Positions 44,824 to 53,127 of a stretch of 64,000 nt of DNA are shown here, in pieces. The DNA is from UBA2336 sp964419145. Its GTDB lineage: Bacteria; Bacteroidota; Bacteroidia; Cytophagales; Cyclobacteriaceae. Location: NCBI GenBank assembly GCA_964419145.1, contig CAYQOM010000001.1, forward strand, positions 372,001 to 436,000, read 5' to 3'. The stretch's first letter is position 1. Each line of letters starts with the position of its first letter. The notes beneath the pieces were generated by a model. It made no database searches. It was not told the DNA's origin and saw only the letters and a list, made by a program, of their open reading frames with translations. Both the position numbers and the translations under genes were made by a program.

Positions 44824-47757
44824 TTAATTTTTCTTCTTTTTCTTCAGTAAGTTCTGGATTGTTTTCACACCTTCATCAACCACCTTCTGCTTTGGATCAG
44901 TGGTTTTCGTGCTATCGGTTTTGGTGGTATCTGATTTTGTACCCAACAATCCTGAAACCAACTCGGTTGCCTTCTTCTCTGCTTCTTGCTTCACTGTCGA
45001 AGTAACAGCTTGCTGTACTTGTTGCTTTTGCTCACTCATCAACAACTGTGGTTTCGGGTCAAGAAATGTTCCGCCAAGACCAATGTTTACCGGAATCATG
45101 GCATTCGGATCAGAAGTGCCCCCTGTGTACTGGCTTACAAAACTGTTCAATTGTGCTCCCATCTTTCCGGCAGGCACATCCATTTTCAAAGCATAATCGA
45201 TTGATCCGTCAATGCCGGTACTGCCCGAAACTGAAGTGGTATACTGACCAAACTTTACATTGAATGGTTTTACACTCAGCTTGCCATCCTTTATCGATGC
45301 CGACATCAACACATCTTTCATGGTCACCTCTTTGGTATCATCCAGTTTGGTGAGTGATGTGATTCCTGAAATAAGTTTAGATTCTTTCAAAGCTGCCTGT
45401 GCCACCTTAACCAAGCCTTCACCGTTAACGGTTTTCAGATTCGGCATCATATCTTGCAACAACTCGCCTGAGAGTTTAAAGTCGGTTGAGAAATTACCGC
45501 TCATTAAGCCGGCTACGGGTGCATAATTTTGAACTATTGAAAATGAAGAAGCGGCTTGTGCCAACGCCATGTTTTCAATCTTTAATGCAAAGTCATACTT
45601 CGGATGTTCCATGTCCTTTGTATTGTATGCTCCATTTACTGTAAATGCTCCACCCAATAAATTAAAGGACAATCCGCTCAGGTTGGCAACGCCATCTTTC
45701 ACTACAATGTCTCCCTTGGCATTAGTCATATTGAAGTCCATCATTTTTACTGTAGCGATGCTCGACTTCAACAGGAAGTCGATGTTTTCAGGCACGGGAA
45801 TAACGCCATAAGGTTCTGACTCCTCTGTGGTTTCTTCAGTCTCAGTCATGAACTCATTCAGGTCAAGCAGGGTTGATGAAAAATTCATCGACCCTTTCAG
45901 CAACTGATTGGGGCTAAACAAATAGCCCATGTAGTTGGATACTGAGCCACTTACATTGAAATCGCTTTTTCCGATTGCTCCGGTTATTTGTTTCAAATCG
46001 ATTTTTCGCGGATCAAAACTCATATCGGCCTGAGCCAGTGTAACAGCATACGGCAAATCAGCCGATGTATATTTGAATTCGCGTAACGAAGCACTGCCGC
46101 TTGTCGGAAGTTTGTCGTATCGTTCTGCCTCCAGGTCCGACATCTTACCTTTTGTTTGCAGATCGGCCTTAACTTTTCCAGCCAATGTCATGCCCTCTAC
46201 AGGAAATATCTTTGTGATTTTTTCAAGATCGATACCTCCGTTTGCCTTTACATCCCAGGTGATGTCTTCCAGATTTTGAATAAGCATATCAGCTGAAAAT
46301 TTTTCGCCATCCATCACCATTGAAAAATCATTTACAGCAATGAACGTTTCAGCCATGCGGCCGGAAGTATTCTTTACACTCGAATTGAATTTCAAATCCT
46401 GTAGCGGCAACGGAAACTCTGATGTTTTTACATATCCATTCGCCAACGACATCACTGCATCTATGGATGGAATGGTCTTCTTCAGGCTATCGTAAACACC
46501 TTTTGCCGTTAAGTCGATGGCGTAATTGCCGCGCATCTCCATGCCCTCAACGGGGAACATTTTTGAAAGCTCGGCCAGGTTAAGTTTTGCATTAATATTC
46601 GCATCCACTTCCGTGGGATAAAGTTTGCTGATGAGTGCGCGTGCATCAAACGGATTGGAGCCAAAATCCATGTGGAATTTCTTTACATCGATAACCGTAT
46701 TGTCGATGTTTCCGTCTTTGTTATCTACCAGCATATTCAGGTTAATGTTATTAACTGGAGTGGGCAGATCGGGATATTGGAACATGGCCTCCATTACATT
46801 CAGGTTTACCTGAAAGGCCGGCATTTGTGTTTCGCTGTAGGTACCTTTTACAAAACCAGCAAACTGCAACTCGCCATCTGTTTTTATGTCGGTGAAACTT
46901 TCAGAATACATACCCGGCACTAACGACAACAGACTTTTGAATGTATTCTCCGGACTGTTAAAAGAGATGTCCATGCCATAGTCATTCTCATTCATTTTAA
47001 ACCAACCATCAAAACTCATGGCAAAGTCGTTGATTTTGGCGCTGTTCTCTTTGAAGGTATACTTGGTATATTCTTCACTGATGGAGATAGTTGCATCAAT
47101 GTTAGCGCGCTTGTTGGTCAGGTATTCTACGCCATCATATTTTACTATTACGGTATCTGCTGTGGTGGCTGTTTTCAGATCGAAGACATCCTGTGTAAAA
47201 TCACCACTACCTGAATGATTTACGTTTTTCAGTGTTATTAAAAACGGTAAGGAAAGGTCATCGTAGGTAATGTCACCATCGATCACTTCCCAGTGATCAA
47301 TGCCAAATGAAAACTCACCTGATTCTTCCGTGGTCACTTCCTGTTCTTCAGAAGCAATGGCAATGTCATAGTTTGCGCGTCCGTCTTCCAATACTTTAAT
47401 GTTGATCAGCGGACTAACCAACGTGATGCCCTTCAATCGAAGTTGATCGCCAAACAATACATCCTTTAGGTTTACTTCAACTTCCAGGCGTTCGGTTGCG
47501 AATAACACGTCACCGGCAAATGGCTCACGGTTGATCACGCCAAAGTCGCGCATTTCAACTGTTATATTCGGGAAGTTCCGGAAAAGCGTCAGGCTAAAGT
47601 TATCCGCATCAAATACCACATCGGCATTGATGGATTTGGCCAGTTCCTTATCAATGGCAGCTTTAATGTCATCTTTAAAAACTACGGGAAGGATAAACGC
47701 AGCAGCCAACAGCACTACGAAAATAATTCCAAGAATGATCAAGGTTTTCTTCAACAT
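44824..47757 (-). CDS. AsmA family envelope protein
   Basis: The 977-residue protein has an N-terminal membrane helix (about 5-27). An AsmA N-terminal domain follows (KDDIKAAIDKELAKSINADVVFD in two parts, LFRNFPNITVEMRDFGV), then a very long run of beta strands. AsmA-like proteins are bridge-like lipid or cargo carriers between membranes. The C-terminus has a Thr/Ser/Lys-rich tail ending KKKKN. Its start is followed upstream by a 99-base gap to the ALDH gene. A strong terminator follows the stop. Confidence 0.92.
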   Translation of the reverse strand: MLKKTLIILGIIFVVLLAAAFILPVVFKDDIKAAIDKELAKSINADVVFDADNFSLTLFRNFPNITVEMRDFGVINREPFAGDVLFATERLEVEVNLKDVLFGDQLRLKGITLVSPLINIKVLEDGRANYDIAIASEEQEVTTEESGEFSFGIDHWEVIDGDITYDDLSLPFLITLKNVNHSGSGDFTQDVFDLKTATTADTVIVKYDGVEYLTNKRANIDATISISEEYTKYTFKENSAKINDFAMSFDGWFKMNENDYGMDISFNSPENTFKSLLSLVPGMYSESFTDIKTDGELQFAGFVKGTYSETQMPAFQVNLNVMEAMFQYPDLPTPVNNINLNMLVDNKDGNIDNTVIDVKKFHMDFGSNPFDARALISKLYPTEVDANINAKLNLAELSKMFPVEGMEMRGNYAIDLTAKGVYDSLKKTIPSIDAVMSLANGYVKTSEFPLPLQDLKFNSSVKNTSGRMAETFIAVNDFSMVMDGEKFSADMLIQNLEDITWDVKANGGIDLEKITKIFPVEGMTLAGKVKADLQTKGKMSDLEAERYDKLPTSGSASLREFKYTSADLPYAVTLAQADMSFDPRKIDLKQITGAIGKSDFNVSGSVSNYMGYLFSPNQLLKGSMNFSSTLLDLNEFMTETEETTEESEPYGVIPVPENIDFLLKSSIATVKMMDFNMTNAKGDIVVKDGVANLSGLSFNLLGGAFTVNGAYNTKDMEHPKYDFALKIENMALAQAASSFSIVQNYAPVAGLMSGNFSTDFKLSGELLQDMMPNLKTVNGEGLVKVAQAALKESKLISGITSLTKLDDTKEVTMKDVLMSASIKDGKLSVKPFNVKFGQYTTSVSGSTGIDGSIDYALKMDVPAGKMGAQLNSFVSQYTGGTSDPNAMIPVNIGLGGTFLDPKPQLLMSEQKQQVQQAVTSTVKQEAEKKATELVSGLLGTKSDTTKTDSTKTTDPKQKVVDEGVKTIQNLLKKKKKN

Positions 47758-47856
47758 AACGGGTCATTTATAACGTGAAAACGTAAACGGATTACAAAAT
47801 TACAAAACGGATTGATGCAAAAACGTTCGTTTAACCAGATGAAAAACGCCCTGTCG

Positions 47857-49293
47857 TTAAATAAATTTTAACAGCCAGTCCATGATTCTTTTTACTCCCC
47901 CCGTATAAGGTGGATACAACGGACTGATGGAGGTAATACCGCTTCGCTGGCGCAAAACCGGCTTTTCATTGGAAAACGCCAGAAAACCAAAATACCCATG
48001 CGATTTGCCAATGCCGCTGTTGTTTACACCCCCAAAAGGAATGTTGTGGTGCAAAAACTGAATGGCGCAATCGTTAATACAAACTGTGCCAGCTGAGGTT
48101 TCACGCAGTATTTGTTCACGTTCACGGCTATTGGTACCAAAAATGTACAACGCCAATGGTTTTGGTTTGTTGTTAATCAGCCGAATAGCTTCCTCCAGGT
48201 TTTTGTAGGTTAGAACCGGCAGTAACGGACCAAAAATTTCTTCTTCCATAATCTGTGCACCAGCCGGTATATCCGAAACAATAACCGGATGAATAAACTG
48301 ATCGGCTGCATCTACCTGCCCACCAAGATGAAGCTGTGCGCCTTTTTCCACCAATTCTTCCAACATGTTGCTTAGCCTGGCAAAATGCTTATCGTTAACA
48401 ATTCGGGCGTAGTGTGGTGATTGCTCAAGAGGTTTATCTCCTTCCTGAAACAGTGCCTTTACCTCTGCCATCAGGCGATCGATTAATTTATCTTTAATGG
48501 ATTCATGAACCAGAACATAGTCGGGAGCAATGCAGGTTTGTCCGTTGTTGATAAACTTCGTAACCGCTATCCGTTTGGCCGCATCTTTCAGGTTGGCTGA
48601 TGGCGTTACAAGCGTTGGCGATTTACCTCCCAGTTCAAGCGTAACAGAAGTAAGGTTTTCAGCTGCGGCTTTCATTACCACTTTACCAATGGCCGGACTG
48701 CCGGTGAAAAAGATATGATCGAACGGAAGTTTTAATAAATGTTGCGAAACCTCAAGACCTCCTTCGCACACAGCAACCACACGATCTTCAAAAAGATCAT
48801 CACACATTTTCTTTATCAAGGCAGATGTATTTGCTGTTGCTTCAGATGGCTTAATAATAACGCTGTTGCCGGCAGCCAACGCAGAAACCAATGGCCCCAC
48901 GCATAAATTAAACGGATAATTCCACGGGGCGATAATCAGGCAAACTCCTTTCGGCTCGGCAACAATTACGCTGCGTGTGCCCAACATGGTTATGGGCGCA
49001 TCAACTTTTTTGGGCTTGGTCCACCGATCAAGGTTTGCCAATGCATGCGCGATTTCATCCACAACCGGAAATATCTCGGTGCCATCAACTTCGGCAGCAG
49101 GCTTTTTAAAATCGGCATATACAGCCCGCTGGATCATGGGCCGATGCGACAAAACCCACTGCTTCAGCTTTTTTAAGTGAGCCTTCCGTGTTGAAACAGG
49201 CTCTTTTCGAAGAGTGGGCAAATACGCCTGCTGACGTTTAAAAAGGTCATTAATCCAGTCAGAAACCAGCTTTTCTTCGAGGTTAGGCATCAT
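47857..49293 (-). CDS. NAD(P)-dependent aldehyde dehydrogenase (family 3-like)
   Basis: The enzyme oxidises aldehydes to carboxylates. The 478-residue protein has the ALDH core: cofactor site APWNYPFNL near 124-130, general base E220 in LELGGKSPTL, catalytic C254 in NNGQTCIAPDY, and EEIFGPLLPVLTY. The short length and the hydrophobic C-terminus resemble family 3/coniferyl-type ALDH, which act on fatty or aromatic aldehydes. The natural substrate is unknown. It has its own promoter region, divergent from the transglutaminase-like gene. Confidence 0.95.
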   Translation of the reverse strand: MMPNLEEKLVSDWINDLFKRQQAYLPTLRKEPVSTRKAHLKKLKQWVLSHRPMIQRAVYADFKKPAAEVDGTEIFPVVDEIAHALANLDRWTKPKKVDAPITMLGTRSVIVAEPKGVCLIIAPWNYPFNLCVGPLVSALAAGNSVIIKPSEATANTSALIKKMCDDLFEDRVVAVCEGGLEVSQHLLKLPFDHIFFTGSPAIGKVVMKAAAENLTSVTLELGGKSPTLVTPSANLKDAAKRIAVTKFINNGQTCIAPDYVLVHESIKDKLIDRLMAEVKALFQEGDKPLEQSPHYARIVNDKHFARLSNMLEELVEKGAQLHLGGQVDAADQFIHPVIVSDIPAGAQIMEEEIFGPLLPVLTYKNLEEAIRLINNKPKPLALYIFGTNSREREQILRETSAGTVCINDCAIQFLHHNIPFGGVNNSGIGKSHGYFGFLAFSNEKPVLRQRSGITSISPLYPPYTGGVKRIMDWLLKFI

Positions 49294-49329
49294 TTCACCA
49301 AGGTATATAAAATCCTGAATCTGTGCTTA

Positions 49330-49398
49330 TGTTAAGTTAATGTTAAGTCCCTTGCGCTTTATTACCGCTATGTTAATTTTGTTAACAATTGCTTAACA
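49330..49398. promoter_or_regulatory. Cluster of TGTTAA hexamers upstream of the transglutaminase-like gene
   Basis: TGTTAA occurs at 49330, 49341, 49371 and 49380, and inverted as TTAACA at 49393. The first two are 11 bases apart. The cluster sits between the divergent ALDH and transglutaminase-like genes, so it could regulate either. It may equally be plain AT-rich promoter sequence. Confidence 0.3.
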
Positions 49399-49406
49399 TT
49401 CAGATA

Positions 49407-50252
49407 ATGTTGATGAAGCAGCCCACATATCGAACCTTCCTGATCGTCCTATTTGCTTTAGGTACGGGGATGTGGTGCTATGCTTCAAACGAAATTCCGC
49501 GAGAACGGGCATTAGTGGAACCTTACCTCGCCACCACCGAGCATGCAACAGTTGACCTTACCCGATGGGAGAACTTTCTGAACAGGCTCGCCACAAAGCG
49601 CGAACAATTTAAAGACGATAGTCAGTTTCTGGAGTTTGCTTTTTATCGTACACATCAACTCTTTTTGAAACGATATGCGGAGACTGGATCTTTTGCAGAT
49701 GTTTTTACGCGCGGAACCTACAATTGCTTATCGGGCACTATACTATACGCCATCATTCTGAATCACTTCGGCATACCGCACGATGTCATTGAAACAAACT
49801 ACCACATATTCATCATTGCTCATACCTCTAAAGGAGATGTGCTGCTGGAAGCCACCAATGCCCTGAATGGATTTATTCAAGATAAAGAAAATATCGATGC
49901 CCATATTGCCCGCTATCAAAATGATACACCGGACAATTCGAGTCGGGTTGAATCCTTTTACGATTTTTCATTCTCAACCTACAATACCGTAACCGAAGAA
50001 GAGCTGATTGGTTTGTTGTATTTCAACTACGCGGTAGAGGCTTACAACAAAAAAGATTTACAACGTGCGGCCCTTCAATTGGAAAAGGCTACCGGGTACT
50101 ACACTTCAGCACGAATTGAAGAATTCGCGTCAGTAATGCTGACAGCACTTGGTACAATTTCGATAGAGGAAGAAGAAAAAGTTAACCTTAGAAACAGGTT
50201 GCAGCAGATTCGCTATAAAGCCATGCCCACGATGGTTAGCGCTAAAAACTAA
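49407..50252 (+). CDS. Transglutaminase-like exported protein
   Basis: From the ATG at 49407 (49413 also possible) the protein has 281 residues and a signal peptide (about 8-26). The core looks like a transglutaminase/cysteine-protease fold, with Cys at 107 (GTYNCLSGTIL), His at 133 (NYHIFIIAH) and an acidic third residue at about 148 (LLEATN). Such domains may be proteases, amidases or structural. The second half is helical. The last four bases overlap the stop of the convergent OmpA gene. Confidence 0.75.
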   Translation: MLMKQPTYRTFLIVLFALGTGMWCYASNEIPRERALVEPYLATTEHATVDLTRWENFLNRLATKREQFKDDSQFLEFAFYRTHQLFLKRYAETGSFADVFTRGTYNCLSGTILYAIILNHFGIPHDVIETNYHIFIIAHTSKGDVLLEATNALNGFIQDKENIDAHIARYQNDTPDNSSRVESFYDFSFSTYNTVTEEELIGLLYFNYAVEAYNKKDLQRAALQLEKATGYYTSARIEEFASVMLTALGTISIEEEEKVNLRNRLQQIRYKAMPTMVSAKN

Positions 50253-50950
50253 TCCTGCAAAATCCGTACTTCTACCCTACGGTTCAGCCGGTGGCCTTCC
50301 GGAGTATTATCCCGCGACAGCGGCTGCGTTCCGCCAAAAGCTTTTAGTTTAATTCTATTCTTGTGGATTCCTTTGCCCACAAGATAATCGCGCACCGCAT
50401 CCACGCGTTGCTCCGATAATTTCATATTCTTGCCCGGATCGCCCAGATAATCGGTATGTCCTTCCAATTGAATGATCATACTCTTATGCTCATTCATCAT
50501 CTTCACCAACAGATCAAGTTCCGCATACGAATCCGGATCAATTTTCGATTTGGCTACTTCAAAAATCAGGTTATCCAATCGCATTACGTATCCGGCCGAA
50601 TGCTTTTTGGTTGCTCCGGTAGTATGGTGCAATTCAATATCTTTTACAATCCGGTTGTCGCCATTAGCTTCGGTTGGGTCAAGCATATATTTGGCAGATG
50701 CAAACCCGGAAGCCTCTACCGTTATGGAATAGCGCTCACCATCAAATAAGGGAAATGAAAAGCTGCTGTTATTAATAACGCCCATACGGTTACCATACGG
50801 AAGGTTTTGATAGGTGATGCGTGCCACAACAGGTTCTTTGGTTTCGGCATTGATGATTTTTCCTTCTGCAACAACCAGGCTATCGGCTTGCGACCACAAT
50901 GTGAACGTCATGAAGCAGAGCACACCAAGAATTACTACTCTCATGTTCAT
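50249..50950 (-). CDS. OmpA-family protein with an N-terminal carboxypeptidase-regulatory-like domain
   Basis: The product has 233 residues: a signal peptide, then a beta-sandwich CRD-type domain (EGKIINAETKEPVVARITYQ), then an OmpA peptidoglycan-binding domain (about 125-233). The DAP-contact residues are kept: Asp in GHTDYLG, and Arg in LSEQRVDAV. It follows the larger PD40-CRD-OmpA gene by 6 bases. The two share the CRD-OmpA part, so it looks like a shortened paralogue. It is probably an outer-membrane-to-cell-wall anchor. Confidence 0.9.
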   Translation of the reverse strand: MNMRVVILGVLCFMTFTLWSQADSLVVAEGKIINAETKEPVVARITYQNLPYGNRMGVINNSSFSFPLFDGERYSITVEASGFASAKYMLDPTEANGDNRIVKDIELHHTTGATKKHSAGYVMRLDNLIFEVAKSKIDPDSYAELDLLVKMMNEHKSMIIQLEGHTDYLGDPGKNMKLSEQRVDAVRDYLVGKGIHKNRIKLKAFGGTQPLSRDNTPEGHRLNRRVEVRILQD

Positions 50951-50956
50951 GTCAGT

Positions 50957-52990
50957 TTAAATTTTCACAATTTTAAATTCAACGCGTCTGTTTTTCCGTC
51001 TGTTTTCCAGGCTTGTATTCGGAACAGTGGGTTGTGTTTCGCCAAAGAATTTCACAGCAATACGTTCCGCAGAAATACCCTTGTCGAGCAAATACTTACT
51101 AACGGCTTTTGCCCTGCGCTCAGAAAGACCCATGTTGTAATTGTCTTCTCCAATATCGCAGGTGTGGCCGGTAATCTCTACCTGCATACCAGCCCGTTCA
51201 TTCATCAAGGTTACAATTCTGTTTAATTCCGAAAACGACTCGGGCTTCAGAACAGCTTTATCAAAATCAAAGAAAATGTTGTTCAGGGTAATGGTTACGT
51301 TTTCATCAATGCGCGCTACTTGTATCGGTTGTAGTGTAAAGTCTTTATTCTCAATCACCATGTCGGAAGTAACGTTGCGCAAATCCAGGTTTTGACTTTC
51401 GCTAATGTGATCCTTTGCTTCGGCCCGTACGCCATACAAATGACCAGCTGGAAGTTTTATTTCATACTCACCAGTTTCCGGGTTTGACTGCGCTATCCCC
51501 ACATCTGTGCCATCAGGCAAACGTTCATAAATAATTTTTGCACCAATGGGTTTTCCGGTTTCAGCATCAATAAGCTTTCCTTTAACTGTAACCCAAGGTT
51601 CAGGACTACGAAGAATAGGAAGTTTTACCCTAAAAATATCCAGGTTGGTTTCAGTTACACCACGTGAGTAATAGGCGAAGTCACTATTGTTCGGAATGTT
51701 GAAGAAAAGGTCTTCCAATGGCGAGTTGATCTCTGGTCCAAGGTTCTCCGGTTCAGACCAGTTCGTCCAGGTATCATCCAGTCTTTTAGATACATACACA
51801 TCGGTTCCGCCATACCCGCTGAAACCGTTTGATGAAAAATAAAGGGTTACATCATCGGGTGACAGAAAAGGTGCCGACTCTTCACCTGCTGTATTCACAA
51901 TGTTTCCAAGATTCAGCGGCTCGGTCCACACGCTGTCATCTTTCATAAACGAAACATACAAATCACGATCACCATTGGAGTCCTCCCGTTCAACAGAAAG
52001 AATCATGGTTTTGCGATTATTGGCCAGAAAGTAATTGGCCTTTTCGTTAAAGTTATAGTCGTTGGTAATATTCAGTGCAACCGGTTTTGTCCAGGTTCCG
52101 CCCACATTCGTACTAACGGAAACACCAGCCTGCATCTTGTCATTATCAAGATATTTATTGCCCAGCAACATAATGGCGGTGCGGCCGTCAGGAGTTATGG
52201 AGTTTATGGAGTTTACAAAGTTTGGATACGCGTTATTGAACTGCGGCCCCATATTCCTGGCTAATGTCCATTTCCCATCTTCCCCTAATTCTGAATACCA
52301 GATGTCTTCTTTATCGTTAACGCCTCCCGCATTATCCGGATGGTTTCTTCTGCTGAAGTACAAGGTCTTTCCATCAGGCGAAAGAATTGGATTCAGTTCG
52401 GCATGCTCACTGTTTACATTTTCATCAAGTTGCTCAATCACAATACCTGACGCCAACAACGCTGGCTTGGGAATGAATGCCACGATGGGGTAGTTTGAAT
52501 CAGAAATGGCAACGGCATCAATACCAAAATAATCGGGTACAGCTGCCCCATCAAATTCCAGTTTTACAGCTGCTACTTTATATGTTGTTTTCTCAATAAA
52601 AATGTTGCGCATCATGGCTTTGAGCGGAACAGCTCCCGGATTCAGGGTCATTGCTTCATATTCTTTTCCGGCTTCATCGTACAGGAGTATACGACTCAAG
52701 GCACTGGGGCTTTGCGATTCCGCAATGGCTACCTGCTGAATTTGAATTGGATTGTCGAACCCTAATTTCAGGAATTCCTTTCGGTTAGGCCTGTCAGGTG
52801 CCCAGGCGTTGGGGTTTTGCCCACCAGCCGGCAACACATTGGGCTTGCCTAACACCTGCTGTGCAGAATACTGAATGGGTGTTAATTCAGAAGAAAACTC
52901 GATAACTTTTGAAGCCCACTGAACAACCTGAGCCTGGGTATAAAAGAGGGGCGCGCCAAGCAGGAACAGGATTGCTAAACATCTTCTCAT
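50957..52990 (-). CDS. PorE-like PD40-CRD-OmpA envelope protein
   Basis: The 677-residue protein has a signal peptide and a beta-rich discoidin-like N-terminal domain (about 22-150). A WD40-like PD40 propeller follows (LSPDGKTLYFSRR, LSPDDVTLYFSSNGFSGYGGTDVYVS), then a carboxypeptidase-regulatory-like domain (VKGKLIDAETGKPIGAKI) and a C-terminal OmpA domain. The order resembles T9SS PorE, except that PorE has TPRs where this protein has the discoidin-like domain. The OmpA motif reads GHTCDIG, so the usual Asp that contacts peptidoglycan is a Cys. Confidence 0.88.
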   Translation of the reverse strand: MRRCLAILFLLGAPLFYTQAQVVQWASKVIEFSSELTPIQYSAQQVLGKPNVLPAGGQNPNAWAPDRPNRKEFLKLGFDNPIQIQQVAIAESQSPSALSRILLYDEAGKEYEAMTLNPGAVPLKAMMRNIFIEKTTYKVAAVKLEFDGAAVPDYFGIDAVAISDSNYPIVAFIPKPALLASGIVIEQLDENVNSEHAELNPILSPDGKTLYFSRRNHPDNAGGVNDKEDIWYSELGEDGKWTLARNMGPQFNNAYPNFVNSINSITPDGRTAIMLLGNKYLDNDKMQAGVSVSTNVGGTWTKPVALNITNDYNFNEKANYFLANNRKTMILSVEREDSNGDRDLYVSFMKDDSVWTEPLNLGNIVNTAGEESAPFLSPDDVTLYFSSNGFSGYGGTDVYVSKRLDDTWTNWSEPENLGPEINSPLEDLFFNIPNNSDFAYYSRGVTETNLDIFRVKLPILRSPEPWVTVKGKLIDAETGKPIGAKIIYERLPDGTDVGIAQSNPETGEYEIKLPAGHLYGVRAEAKDHISESQNLDLRNVTSDMVIENKDFTLQPIQVARIDENVTITLNNIFFDFDKAVLKPESFSELNRIVTLMNERAGMQVEITGHTCDIGEDNYNMGLSERRAKAVSKYLLDKGISAERIAVKFFGETQPTVPNTSLENRRKNRRVEFKIVKI

Positions 52991-53127
52991 GAAGCCGCTA
53001 TTGGTTAAAATGAAGGGATAAACTTAGCTAAAAATTTCAAAATTGATTGAAAACAATACATGTCTCAACGGGATGCAATTTCTAACAAACTGCTGCAAGG
53101 TCGGGAAAATTCTGCAAAAACAAGCGA

